Origin: Dicyema japonicum
Taxonomy: Eukaryota; Dicyemida; Rhombozoa; Dicyemidae
Direction: 5' to 3'
Assembly: GCA_011109175.1 (NCBI GenBank)
Contig: RDEW01000076.1
Coordinates: 62,001-126,000, forward strand
DNA: 64,000 nt
A program made the position numbers and the translations under genes. Each line of letters starts with the position of its first letter. Within the stretch, counting starts at the first letter, position 1. Positions 46,131 through 57,490 of this stretch are shown piece after piece. Below the pieces are notes generated by a model, which was not told the DNA's origin, ran no database searches, and saw nothing but the letters and a program-made list of their open reading frames with translations.

Positions 46131-46779
46131 GGCCTAAAATTCCATATTCCCACTAATATTGCGTTGAATTTGTGGCTAGGGTTCGAGCTGGTTTATGGTT
46201 ATAATTAGGATTCGACTTAAGTTCGGATTAGAGTTCGGGAGAAATAACTGTTTAGACGGTCTCGTTTGGTTCCCATATGCTATTTAGCACTACCCCACAT
46301 AAAGTGCCGAGGAACTTTGCATGGACTATAACTCTATCCCATTTACTGTTGTTTATCAGAAGAACTATCGGATGCAACACTAAATGCCAATCCACAATCT
46401 ACCGCAGTTTATCCAGCTAATACTGACTTACGAAAGTCATATTGGATAATGGCCATTTCACGTCCTTCCCTACATAAGGTATCCATAATCCAAGAAGTAG
46501 CCACGGTCACCTATCCTAATAATATACCTAGCCTTCCAAACAGTTTTCTCCACAAAATCTTTCTCAGATACCTTAAAAATTTCAAAATTTGAGCTATGTC
46601 CAACGAGAAAAGCATTGTTCCCGTAGAGCAGCGTTTCTATGAAAATCTTTTTATTCCAGTGGTAGTTATCTTTATTAGGGAGTCCCTGAAATTTAAGCCC
46701 AAAAGTTAATCCTCCATAGTTGAGTTAATTTACCTCATCAACTGGTGGGGATCATTGAATAGAAATAAGACCTGGTAAA
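46131..46779. other. no recognisable gene
   Basis: About 650 bp without secure coding text. The minus strand may continue the LINE at 46780-47090, but no motif is recognisable. Confidence 0.3.
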
Positions 46780-47090
46780 TGTAGGTATTGTTTCCAGAGA
46801 TCGGTCAACTTGAAAAGGTTGCGAGAAAAACGAGGACATCTTTCACATCATCCAATTTATATTCATATGCTGGTAAAGAGATGTAAAGTAGACAAATCAG
46901 GTTTACGTGGACGTTCCTCAGAAAGAAAGGAATTTGATTGGCGGAAAGGGGCCGGCGTAGATTTTATTATAAACGAGTCTTCGGATGACTCTTGTGGAAA
47001 CAAAATCAAGTATCAGTTTCAAACAACCTCAGTCTTGAGGACAGGATGGCATAAAGGATAGCATTCAAGACTGGTCACAGACTGTCATAA
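46780..47090 (-). mobile_element. LINE C-terminal fragment
   Basis: The minus strand reads 'PQESSEDSFIIKSTPAPFRQ' and 'EERPRKPDLSTLHLFTSI', a diverged counterpart of the C-terminal '-EE-PKTRRQLQRPLPPIDQ / -RDVRVNLARL' segment at 33940-34050. Truncated on both sides. Confidence 0.5.
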
Positions 47091-47265
47091 TGATTTTTTT
47101 GTTTAGGTTTTTGCAAAGATAGACAGAGATGTTGTGGATTGTAGGTATGGGAGAGGAATGGCTAATGTAACCAAACAAATTACGATTGTGATTCTCAAAA
47201 TCTTAATTAAATTAAAAATTTAATCACTTTGATAAATATTTTTTTAATTTAAATAATTAATCATT

Positions 47266-47789
47266 ATGGTCGTTCAAGATATGCCCCCATCTGGGGGTTT
47301 CCAAAAAATAGAGTACAGAAAGATTGGGGGTTGGAAGCCATGGAACAGTATGATTCAACATATATTAATAGATTTGCGGATATTATCATCATATATAGCA
47401 TTCACTACAGCGTCATGGTGGTATTTTGCCCACTACCGCATCCGAGACAGGTTAATACTACAAATAAAGTCACAGACGCCGTCGTATAACCAATTCTGAC
47501 ACCATGATAGCTTTGGAGCCAATACTGACTGCAGAAAGGCAGAGAAAGTGATGTGAATATTAATCATAGCTATGTAATCCAACTAAAGAAGAATTTACTG
47601 CTCGAAGAGAGCATAATGAGTGATGTTGATGGATGGGTTGTAGGTACTTACTACAATGAACCGGTCTACAACAATTTGGGTGATCATTGGGTGGATCCTT
47701 CTATTGAGGAGTACTACGCACATACTTCTCAAAGACATTTAAACAAGAGACTTAGATTCAAAAACACTAATATTACTCCTCTCTTTTAA
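47266..47789 (+). CDS. NDUFA13: NADH dehydrogenase 1 alpha subcomplex subunit 13 (GRIM-19)
   Basis: Accessory subunit of mitochondrial complex I, membrane arm. The N-terminus 'MVVQDMPPSGGFQKIEYRKI' matches 'VKQDMPPPGGYGPIDYKRN' of the family. A single TM segment follows ('IAFTTASWWYFAHYRIRDR', about residues 45-65), then 'IALEPILTAERQRK' (family: 'IALLPLLQAE-DRR') and 'LKKNLLLEESIMSDVDGWVVG' region (family: '[21 protein letters not shown]'). Two introns, 25 nt (47453-47477) and 22 nt (47550-47571), bring three exons into one frame: exactly 159 codons including stop, 158 residues against 144 in mammals. The start is the first ATG and fits the family length. Upstream 150 bp are AT-rich with no clear motif. 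Confidence 0.93.
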
Positions 47790-47967
47790 CTAACAAACTC
47801 AACAATACTTCTTAACCTTTTTAGAGATGAGGAATTTGTATAACCCCCAAATTCATTCTTTAATAACCCCCGTATATAATCTAGTTCCCCGACCCAAGTG
47901 GACTCACATCCAAGTATCTTCTGTTATGAGAACCTCCCTATTTGGCTTCTCTTGAGTTATAAATCTA

Positions 47968-48328
47968 ATGACGTCTCTGGTAGTTGAAGAGGACAAAAAG
48001 CAATCTTCGACAAAGAAGGTAGTCGACCTCAGTAAATTGACACACGTAGACATAACTGATCACTATGCTGACTGGTCAATATTCATTTGTCCACCGTGAT
48101 TATGGAGCACAGTGGACTTTTCGCCTTTCTTCTCTCTCCTTGTATTTTATAGGGATTGGAATTTCTAGGATGAATTTGTACTCAAAGTATTACATTAACT
48201 TAGTTTCGTTCATAACAATACATTGTAGTATCTTTTTCAAGACTATGTGCCTTGTTGCAGTACAATATTGTGTCACATGGGCCAAGCGATACCTATGGGC
48301 TGCCTGTTACATTAACCTTGAACCATGA
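47968..48328 (+). CDS. putative small membrane protein, exon structure uncertain
   Basis: Starts 'MTSLVVEEDKKQSSTKKVV' (47968) and runs 'LTHVDITDHYADW', a charged N-terminus of about 40 codons without stops. After one or more intron-like gaps, a second open stretch (48100-48328) is hydrophobic and cysteine-rich ('SFITIHCSIFFKTMCLVAV'). I could not find one splice pattern that joins the two in frame. A small integral membrane protein is the best guess; the second part may be fortuitous. Confidence 0.25.
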
Positions 48329-48799
48329 TTAACTTCAATTAATTTTATAAATGATTTATTAACCACAAAAAATTAAATTTAAGTAACTTTTTTAGTCTAC
48401 TCATTAATACAGTCGATATTTCTCCTTTAGAACTTTTTTATCTATCAAATTATACTATTTAAAACTACCTCCACGCGATTATTCGATAAAATATTAATTA
48501 TTTCTGCAACTGGATAATACTGAGACTCAAACTTATCCAGTCGCAATGTATTTTGTTCCAAAGTCCTTTTTAGCCCGAACCTATTTATTAATGTTTTTAA
48601 TTCATACTTTATCTCCCATGTTAAAAGTATATTTAATATTATGAACATTCATTTTCCTATTCATAGCTTTGTAATAATTAGAATTTTCTTCAATCCATTT
48701 AATTTCGAAATTGAATCTCTTCGCATTCGGACACAAATTATCTGACTTATCTAGATATTATTATTATTATCAGCACTGCCGAGAACACATAAAAAAACA

Positions 48800-50395
48800 A
48801 AAGTCAATTAAGGTTCCCTTGTGCCGCGCCGGCCACCCTTTGCACCAATCGCATCCAAAGGCCTCTCCGTTTCACAAGATCTATTAGTTCATCGAGGTCA
48901 TCCATTGTTTTCAACTCCCTGCCTATGGCTTTTAGGTCCTCATTTAGCGTGATAGGTAAGGTTGTTCTAGGCCTTCCTCGAATGATTTTGTTTTTTCCAT
49001 GAAATATTCATCTATTACGTGATTTGCCGGGACATCCAGGTCCATCCTCAGAATGTGACCGAACAGTCTTCATCTCGATCTTCTGATTTCCATGGATAAT
49101 GGTTCTGTTTTGCTCAACTTATATAATTGTTCGTTTTTGATCTTCATTTTGTAGTGAATATTAAGTGCCTTCCGAAGCATACTGCGGTCGAAACTGTCAA
49201 TAGACTCCATTGCCCGTTTAGACAAACCCCATGTCCCACAGTTATATATTAGGATGGGCACAACAAAGTATTTGTATATATTTTTCCACAAAGTCTTCTT
49301 CCCGAACTCCATATTTTAGATAGGCTTCTGAAAGCACCAGATGCAAGGATTTTCCCAAAACCAACGAGTAGTCCCCAAAACCAACGACGCGGTATTCTTC
49401 ATTGCAACTCCAACGTCATTCCACAAATCCTGTGCACTATTGTTTGTATTCATCTTGCTTAATTCCTTTCTGAGTTTTTCGCCATACTCTTTCATCTTTA
49501 TTTCATTGCTTATTAGAGTTTCTGTCTCCAATCTTTCGAATTCCGTTTTTCCATATCTTCTAGGTTTGTACAAACTTCCCAAAGAGAACCGAGTGATCAC
49601 CAATTTGTGATCACTTGATGTTTCAAGTTCATCGTATGATCTCGAGTTTCGTATTAGGTATTTGTTCCTTCTTCTGCACAAAATATAATCAATTTGATTA
49701 TATATTTTAATCAAGTTGCCATTTTTGTCCTTTCGTGATCCAGTCCAGGTAGTTTTATGTCTTGCTGGGTGTTCAAAAGCAGTGTTCGTAATAAATAAGT
49801 TGTAGGATTCGCAGAATTGAACCAATGAGACACCAGAGGAATTTCGACGATTCCGAGCATGTGATCCAATACAAGTCTCCCTGGCATTCCAGTCTCCACC
49901 AATAAACGTCAGATATGACGACGAAAGTGAGTCATATGTCCCTGTCAAACATGAGTAAAACGCACCAAGTTCTTCAGGATTGGCATCAGCCCGGACAGCG
50001 GTCGGAGCATAAACATTGATGATAGAAATAACAGAGTTGGGCTTTGTTCCAAACTTCAGTTGCATGACTGCAATACGATGCGAGACAGCCCATACGCGTG
50101 TCACACGGTCGTAAAGATCCCTGTGAACCGCAAATCCAAGACCATAATGTCGGCAGTCAGAGTCCAAAGTGATCATGTAGTAATCATCCAATTTCGTAAT
50201 AGAATATGCTGTAATCTTTGTCTCTTGAATGCAGCAAATACTGACACCATGGATAAATCACGTGCGAGTTGATGTTTTTTGGTGATGAATTCAAGCCTCG
50301 AGTGTTGAAAGTACCAAGAGAGAATGGGCAACGGGTAATTAAGCGCGAAGAAGACATATTTTCAAAGAGGGACGTCACCACCTCAACCAAAACTA
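48800..50395 (-). mobile_element. RTE-like LINE with a long open endonuclease domain, RT deleted
   Basis: The minus-strand frame 50191-49316 is open for 291 codons: APE endonuclease with 'YGLGFAVHRDLYDRV', 'SVISIINVYAPT' (active-site strand), 'YLTFIGGDWNARET' (GDxN motif), 'QIDYILCRRRN' and 'SSDHKLVITRF' (catalytic SDH). About 45 codons of the N-terminus precede it in broken frames. The RT is missing: at 49315 the text jumps to 'WKNIYKYFVVPILIYNCGTW' and the C-terminal 'RWRLFGHILRMDLDVPAN' and 'GRPRTTLPITLN'. A GGDWNA-type endonuclease and 'GHVLRMD' tail identify the RTE-like family seen also at 4890, 10100, 29700 and 58830. Confidence 0.85.
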
Positions 50396-50529
50396 TCTAG
50401 ATATTAATTTTTTAAATCAAACTACGTGAATTTTCAATAGATTCTGGAGTCGAAAAATTAACCAAATCGTCAATTTGTTCTGGAATCGCACACTAATCAC
50501 TCAAATTATCTAAGTCATAATGTTAAGTA

Positions 50530-52070
50530 TAACCATGAATTATTAAATTTATTCCCTTAATTCCTCGATATCTTTTGAAAGGACTTTCGTTAGAAAATGA
50601 ATGGACCGATATGTTATAACCGTAGACAGCACTTTCTAATTTATCAAGCCACTTTTTTTCACTGTTATCCAGCATTTTTGACAACTTCCTCGTGATCGTC
50701 TGATTAAATCTTTCGACAATTCCTTATGCTCGTGGATTGTTAGGCCTTCCGTGAATTTGCTTAATGTTAAAATCTTCGCAAAGTTTTGTTATTTCTTGAT
50801 TTTTAAATTCAGAACCATTGTCCGACTGAGGAAATAAACATGGCCCATTCAGGGCGGAACAAAGATCTTAAATTTTCACATACTTCTTTACCAGACTTAT
50901 TATAGAGTGGTCGTACGAAAGCGAATCTATAAATTAAAAAAAGCCAACCTACTATAAATGTCAATGACCGTTAAATTCCATTTGAAATTTTCATTTAATG
51001 TTGAAAATTTCAGGTCTATTAGATCTACCTGAAAACGTTCATTTGGAGAAGAAGCAAACACATGGTGATTTCACACAAAAAAAAAGTTTTCAATTGAGTT
51101 CAAGTCAGGTGAATAAGGGGGTAAATAAAATGTTGTAACACTTTTCGTAATAAAGAAATCTTTAATTTCATCACAATGATGAAATCTAATTGGGGAGTAC
51201 CCATAATTAATTGATGTATGCAAATTAAACCCGGTTTCATCCAAAAATAATAACGGCCTATTTCTAAACCCTAACATTCTTGATGAAAATACTCCCCTTT
51301 CTGCCAAATTTTCTGTACTCAATCTAACTTCGGCCCTTTTCTTGAGTCTTTTTAGGCTTACTGTCTTGTAAAGATCACCGAAAGTAGGATCCTCGAGTTC
51401 ACAGCTTTCGATCTTTTGTATACACCTGTTCAAACTCTTTTTACTGATCGAAGTGATAAATAGACTTTCGTTCATAAAAACCTTGCGACTTCTCATATCT
51501 GTATTAGTTGATAACAAATCTAAAAAATTAAAATTTTAAAATATAGATTTACTTGTGTATTATTTATATATATAACTTGGACATCATTTATGGGAATTGG
51601 GTCAACATTTATGGGAATTGAGTGTATATCTCCAATTATAAAAAATCACGAACTTTTAAAGGACGCGAAAATTTGCAGACTTCACAATTTCGAATGACTT
51701 TTCTGACATTCTTTACAGTGAAGTATCTTTGTCGGCATTCATACTAAATTTTATTTGACTCCTCCGTGTGAAAACTCGTGCAACGATTTCGCAACATGCT
51801 CTATTTCATTATCCAGGGATATGACTAACTTGGAATCAGTTGATTTAAGATACAGTCTAAAATTATTGCAAATTTACAATACCTGTCATTGATAATGGAA
51901 AAATTCTCTATCTTCTTTACAAGCCTATATTTTCGGTGACTCGGAAGATTTTCGGGAAATTTATCATACAAAGCATCTATTAAAGTTTGATGTTCAACGC
52001 AATCTTTCACAAAACATTTGTAAGAAGCCATTGCAACAAAATAATCTTCCATGCTATAAATCACGCTAGA
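50530..52070 (-). mobile_element. integrase element (KRBA2/Ty3-like), interrupted by another transposon
   Basis: From high to low coordinate: 'MEDYFVAMASYKCFVKDCVE' and 'HRKYRLVKKIENFSIINDRY' (52064-51880) at the N-terminus, decayed zinc-finger text, then after the inserted transposase, 'FQVDLIDLKFST' (first catalytic Asp), 'FPQSDNGSEFKNQEI' (second Asp; about 50830), 'IHGRPNNPRA' and 'GIVERFNQTITRKLSKML' (catalytic Glu; about 50720). The integrase triad is intact by motif, but frames are broken. The family name is from memory of similar proteins and was not searched. Confidence 0.75.
51071..51517 (-). mobile_element. IS630/Tc1-type (DDE_3) transposase, internally deleted, inside the integrase element
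   Basis: A 148-codon open frame with 'LLFLDETGFNLHTSINYGYS' (first catalytic Asp) and, only about 30 residues later, 'TTFYLPPYSPDLNSIENFFF' (catalytic Glu). The normal spacing is about 100 residues and includes the second Asp, so the middle of the domain is deleted. It lies between the two halves of the integrase text and is on the same strand. Confidence 0.8.
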
Positions 52071-52074
52071 AATC

Positions 52075-52400
52075 TAGGTTTACCGCTATAAAAAAATAAA
52101 ATTTTTATAATCATAACATTTATGAATAAAAAACTAATTTAACAGGATTAAATTATGATATAAATCGGATATACAAAATTAAATGTCGGATAATCAAAAG
52201 ACTTTTTCAAGGTCGAAAAAATGTAACAGGATGCCAATGCGTTACGCGCCGCCCATGTGACATATTGGATTGCTGGATCTAGAGCACTCTATCTGTGAGA
52301 AGAGAGACAAGTTCGTCATAAGATTTTAAAAAAATCTTTACATTTCACACCACTACGGCGCTCAAAGAAAACTGTAATAGCAAAGGAATTTGCCCATGGA
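52075..52400. other. no recognisable gene
   Basis: AT-rich, stops in all frames; no repeat recognised. Confidence 0.3.
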
Positions 52401-52870
52401 AAGGGGACTGTGCAAAACTTCACTATCACCGGAAAGGATGGTAGTGAAATTCGAGACGAACCTGGAAAGGTGGAAGAAAACAAAAATTATGTGAACTGAA
52501 TTCAAAGAAAAACCTATATGACTCCATCGTAGAGCTCCTTTGTAAAAAGGTGGAACAGTCTAAAATGATGATCTTCATAAGTCCCCGATACATCACTAGA
52601 TTAATTATCTCATGTCAAAGATTAAAGAGAAGATCACCCGATATAACTCTATTACATGAAGAGGTTGTCGACTTGGTCTGTGAATGGGAATATTTCCTCC
52701 CCAATTTGATTATGGTCTGCTTTCTTCAAAATAGAAATATGTATTTTTGAGATGCTAACGCAAAATGGCCATACCATGTCCAAAAAGAACAGTTGATCAT
52801 CTGGTAACCAGATGTAGACTCGATTATACCCGAAAACATAGAGGAATTGTAACACTTACAATATTTAACA
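52401..52870 (+). mobile_element. LINE C-terminal remnant
   Basis: Near 52765-52850 one frame reads 'CPKRTVDHLVTRCRLDYTRK', the 'VDHL-TRC---L--DYT-RH' motif found at the C-terminus of some LINE polyproteins. Upstream text is frameshifted and not assignable in detail. Confidence 0.45.
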
Positions 52871-53000
52871 AAAATATGAATAAAATCTGGTTAATTTTTT
52901 TAATTACGACAATTATTTAACGTAAAAATTAAGTGTTAACAACTACTGGCTGCTCTCATAATTGAGGACGCATTTCCTGACGATTTGCAAGGTAATGCGG

Positions 53001-53231
53001 TTAATGAGCCAGCTTCTTTTTCAGATAAAGTGAAAACTCCATAAGTACCGAGATATTTTGTGAACTATAAATACTCACTAGATCAAAATTGGATGGATTA
53101 GTACCCCCATTTTTGAAGACTACGTGGATATGCTCAAGTAAACTGTATTTGCGTATATCCAGGTTACTACCCTCAAGAAGACACTCAAAAATGTACATCG
53201 AGTATAAACACGGATTTTCTGAATCACTCAA
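53001..53231 (-). CDS. putative exon(s) of an unrecognised gene
   Basis: 77 codons open on the minus strand ('CLYSMYIFECLLEGSNLDI', 'YSLLEHIHVVFKNGGTNPS'). The leucine-rich helical character and the intron-like GTGAGT near 53080 look gene-like. No family, start or end could be established; it may be chance. Confidence 0.2.
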   Translation of the reverse strand: MSDSENPCLYSMYIFECLLEGSNLDIRKYSLLEHIHVVFKNGGTNPSNFDLVSIYSSQNISVLMEFSLYLKKKLAH

Positions 53232-53279
53232 AAAATAAAGGGTGGTAAATTTTTATTGGGGGAAGAAGAGGGTCATTTT

Positions 53280-53480
53280 TAAATTAATTTATTGAACCAG
53301 AAAAACAGCGTCATAGTCAGAATAAAAAACTTCAGGTGATCTCAGTCTTTCTCATCACTCTTTGCATGCTCGGACTTGAAAGAAGTGATGTCCAGGGGAA
53401 CTCCTCGGCTGTTGACTAATTATCCTTTTTGGATATAATTTTGGATTATATCTGGCGCCATTAGAAATGGTTAACCACAA
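53280..53480 (-). mobile_element. LINE 3' end, copy B
   Basis: Matches 39360-39595 in the same orientation, including 'AACCAGAAAAACAGCGTCAT' and 'TTTTTGGATATAATTTTGGA', with small indels. 5'-truncated LINE tail lying about 300 bp upstream of the class C GPCR gene. Confidence 0.65.
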
Positions 53481-53784
53481 GACACACACTAACAATTCAA
53501 GCTCCCTGGAGCCAAAGGGGAAGTGGAGGAACAGAAACAACAAAAACAAAATCTTCAATTCAAGTAGCCAGCACCACACTATCTTTGGCGCCACGTGGTA
53601 TATGTGATATTCCACAAGGATAAATCTAAGGAAAAAATATTTATTTATTATTAAACCCAGGCTTTTTATAATTGTTATTAAAATGACAAATATTTATTAT
53701 TTTTATGAATTTATATTTATTAAATTGACAATTATCAATTATTTATGAATTTATCTGAATAAATAACATTAGCATATTTGGGGG

Positions 53785-56224
53785 ATGTTGTTTCTGTTAG
53801 TGTCATTCGAATGTATTAACTGTTTAACAAGCTGTGTCATACCAAGATTTGGGGTAGAAAAGCACACGTTTGTGAAATATAACGGAAAAATTGCCATTCG
53901 CCTTGAATTCCCAATGAATACAGCAATTGATTCGAGCAACATTCATTTCATTAGTGATTTTTTTGATTTGGTCTCAGAATATATTTTCGTGAAAGCAAGG
54001 ATCCCCATCACGTTCGTGTACTACAACAGAAAGGATGATTTAAACAGTTCTCTTGTTTCACTGCTGGAAACGACGGAGTTGAAGTTTTACAAAATAAATT
54101 TGGACAAACAAATGTTTTTGACTAACAATGATTGTGACATGTCTCAGAGCTTTGTCAACGTGGTTTCCTTGACCTCCTCATACTGCTCAATTGACGAATT
54201 GACTGACTACTTCCCAAACTTCCTGAAACAGTCAAAGATAACATTTCATTCCAATTGCTTGTTTCACAGAGGCAGCAAAGCAAACCACGTGGATTCCTAT
54301 GTTATACATTCAGCCTCTGCCATCGAACAGCAGATCGATGCAGTGGCTAATTTCATGAAAGCAGTCGACGGGAATTTAATAGGAATCGCCTCAAACATGG
54401 AAAACTTCGAACTCGAAGACTTTATAATAATCAGAAACATCTTCTTGAAGTACTCAATTTGTATAGGGGTCTACGGGACCGTCTCAAATACGACTAGCAT
54501 GGATAAATTTTATTCCAGAATGAAGCAAGAAAACACCAAATTACTCTTATTTTATGGAGATTTTGAAAATCTTGAAATTAATGTTGATTTTATGCGGGAA
54601 AATAAGTATTTTGGGATTCAAGTGATTGTCCTGAACAACCATTATTTTGAGGAACCAATCCCTGAAAAGTTCCACGGAATAATTCAGGTCGCCGACGAGG
54701 GCCATTATTACGAACTTTTGACTTCCATTTTAGAAAACCCGAGATTTAACAAGATCAAAAAAGTAATCGACCGTTTCACCGGTGCTTTTGGGAGGGACAA
54801 TCCAATCGCCACCAAACACTTTGCATTTAATCTCATCAACAACCTCATTTTGATCGCTAACTCGATATACAAGCAAATAGAACAATTCTGCTATCAAATA
54901 GACTTGAGTTGATTTTTTAAATAATTTCAGACAATTTAAACGACATCACAGAATGCTTTCACTCGGAATCATTCCGGAATCAACTACGAAAGGTCAACCT
55001 CTACTCATTGATTCCCACCAAAGTCAGTAAAGATGGGACTATCCAGAGAGAACTGAATTTCTGGAAGATCAAGCGTCGAGTCCTCTTGATTGGCTCGTTT
55101 TCTGTGAATGAGAAAAAAATTTATTTCACTAATGAATATTTCTACTTGCAAAACGAATCGAACTTTTCGTGCAAGTCAAAATGTCAAAGAAACCAAATTA
55201 CGTTTCGGGGAAGTACGAGTGCTGCACGAACTGCATGACCTGCCAGAGAAACGAAATGGTGGACATTAACGGAAGATTGTGCAGAAAATGCCTTCCTGGG
55301 TTTTTTCAAGACCCTTCTGATCCGACAAGGTTGTCTGAGGCTCATTCCAGGTGTTATGAGGGCAACTACTTCCTGAACTACATCAATATTACCTTCGGAA
55401 AGATCGTCTTTGCTCTCATTTTGGTAAACTGTTTGCTGATTCTAACTTTTTTCGTTCTGTGCATCAAAAAAAGGAAAGTTGAGATTATTTCCAATGATTT
55501 TCTTACATTCTCCTCGCTGATTATATCAAACTCCATCTCCCTCGCAATCAACCTTCTCTCCCTTGTCAGAATTAACCCCCTAAACTGCCGAGTTGGTTTG
55601 TTTGATATTTCAGATAATTTATTTTTTTGGATTTTTGTCCTTCGATATAATGTACACCACTCTGTTCGTCAAGGCGTTCAAAATATACAGAAACAAAATC
55701 GGGATCAACCTCAACTCAAAGAACGAGAACAGGAAAGATCTTAAAAACACATTTCTGTTAATTTTGGGGATAAATCTGATCCAGGTACAGGGGGTGATCA
55801 ACGTAAGGGTACTTTGACAGGACTCACAATTGTATTCGTCGACCTGAACATCAGATTTGATCCGATCGATGATTTTTACATTCCAAACTGTATTTTCTCC
55901 CAAATTTACTTCATCAACGTGTTGTTTGCCATTCCGTTGATTTTCCCCACAATAATTTTATCCGTTAAACGACGGAAAAGTAAATTCAACTACAATGAGA
56001 TCAAGTCCATTCTTGTCCTGTCAATGGCTTCGATTTTAATTTGGATAATTTACACTATCATTTTATTTAGGTCTCAGTTTCGAACGGAACGATCCTTTTT
56101 AAACCACGTGTTTATTATTATGCATCAAATCATTTTTTTGAGTCTCATGTTTGTCCCCAAATTGTACGCAGCCTACTTTGTCGAGGAAACTAAACACAAT
56201 GCTGTTTGGCTTTATCTTAAATAG
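53785..56224 (+). CDS. class C (metabotropic-glutamate-receptor-like) GPCR
   Basis: Plasma-membrane receptor with a bilobed extracellular domain. The start 'MLFLLVSFECINCL' (53785) is a signal peptide. Residues about 20-375 form a Venus-flytrap-like domain of weak similarity. A cysteine-rich domain follows with 'SCKSKCQRNQ', 'CCTNCMTCQRNEMV' and 'CRKCLPGFFQDP'. The 7-TM bundle begins at about 55395 ('KIVFALILVNCLLILTFFVL') and ends with 'FVPKLYAAYF', the class C TM7 signature (PKLY). Introns: 23 nt at about 54909, 22 nt at about 55590-55611, 23 nt at about 55784-55806. The frame is continuous except for one base missing in the GGGG run at 55207-55210; with it, 790 codons plus stop. The intracellular tail is very short (about 12 residues). 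The ligand cannot be predicted: the domain is too diverged to score glutamate-contact residues by eye. Confidence 0.92.
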
Positions 56225-56289
56225 AAATTTATTTTTTTTGTTTTTGAGAGTTTTGTCGTAGACTAATATTCTATAGACAAATATTATCA

Positions 56290-56600
56290 TCACGATTCCG
56301 TGTTCCCACGTGGCTACTTTATTGAAGGTTTCCATTCCTTCCTTATACTGGCGTCATCGGATTCACCTTACTCAGGAGACGCCCAATGTCTAAAAGGCAT
56401 TCGAAAGGATCCATTAGGAAGGGTCCATCTCTTCACTCTACTGAGAGACTATTTTGCTCTTTGGCGACTAGTTCTGGCTTTGTCCTCCCTGATAATGTCC
56501 TCTGTTTGGATCACTGTCACCGTATGAGGACTCTACTGGAACACATCAAGATCATGGAATAAGTTAGTTTGGTTTTAATGTCGGTCTTTTGAATATTTTC
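56290..56600 (+). mobile_element. dispersed repeat with LINE-type tail
   Basis: Starts TTCCCACGTGGCTACTTTAT (B-box-region counterpart of the SINE-like repeats), passes 'CCTTACTCAGGAGACGCCCA' and ends GTTAGTTTGGTTTTAATGTC / 'GGTCTTTTGAATATTTTC'. The order matches 43071-43290. Confidence 0.5.
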
Positions 56601-56699
56601 ATATCACCACGAGCATCTTTGTGACTGAATCCCTATGAATACTTCAAGTTCGTCAAGTGTCCATCGAGTTCAACTGATTCCGTAAAGCACTACAGTATT

Positions 56700-57000
56700 C
56701 GGTCGCATCTCTCGTGTCTTTCAAACAAAATTAAATTCTCCACTATTTTTTATGCCTGTAAGTCATGGATCACAAATTTCCTCTAAGGCTGAGTCTAACC
56801 TGTTTACACTAACATATGTCTCGTTTCCGCTAACTTTTCATCAATTCTGGGATCAGTTTTCTCCCCCTTACTTTTCAACCTTCACATGTCCACAACTCAT
56901 GCAACATCTTGTTGCTGTCGCCAAAAATAGAGACATCCAAACAGCCTTAAATAATATTCAGAATTACCTAACGTTCAAAGTCCTCTGATTGATGACTTCG
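56700..57000 (+). mobile_element. LINE reverse transcriptase fragment
   Basis: Broken text around the RT palm: 'LINHGVPQGSVLSPLLFNLH'-like sequence split over two frames at 56810-56890, then 'VAVAKNRDIQTALNNIQNYL', the segment just after the YxDD box in the other LINEs here. The YxDD box itself is lost. Confidence 0.6.
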
Positions 57001-57279
57001 AATTGGATGACTCCTTCACCTTTGAAGTCCTCAGTAACCTTATTCATCACAAATCGAAAGAAGTTCAGATTTAGTTCCACTCTGTCCCTACATGGACACA
57101 ATCTATTTCTGGATGGAAAAGAAGTTCGAGATCTCTTTGCTTGCCATGGAACATCATGATCAAAGTGAAAGTGAAGAATTTCTGGGAGCGAATAGTTTCG
57201 GTGCCACGTTTCCTCACGGTCTCTTTTTCTATATGCTAGCGAATCTTTTACGTTCGCCAACAAAGGAATTTTATATTAA

Positions 57280-57490
57280 CTAAGGTCCGTTTGTACTACA
57301 CGATTTAAGATCCTCTTCATCAGACGTCTCCAGCGGGCTCTGTCCAATTCATGCGACTGTAGGTCTTCAAGGTCGTCTGTAAATTCGAGTTTCTTTCGAT
57401 CATCTTAAGATCCTTGTTGAGGACCAGAGAGAGTGACCCTCTCTGCTTTCTACGTTGTACTGCCAGTTCTTCTGTTGAAGGGTTATTTCA
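57280..57490 (-). mobile_element. RTE-like LINE C-terminal fragment
   Basis: The minus strand reads 'LNKDLKMI' and, in a shifted frame, 'LEFTDDLEDLQSHELDRARW', the extreme C-terminus of the RTE-like ORF2. Confidence 0.5.

Noticed and set aside
48100-48328. Asterix (PAT complex) homologue
   Set aside because: A short stretch vaguely recalls the family, but the N-terminal exon cannot be joined in frame and the key conserved residues are not convincing.
55169-55744. Possible programmed frameshift in the GPCR at 55207-55210
   Set aside because: No slippery heptamer or stem is evident, and the site is a plain G run; equivalent one-base losses occur in other genes here, so base error is simpler.
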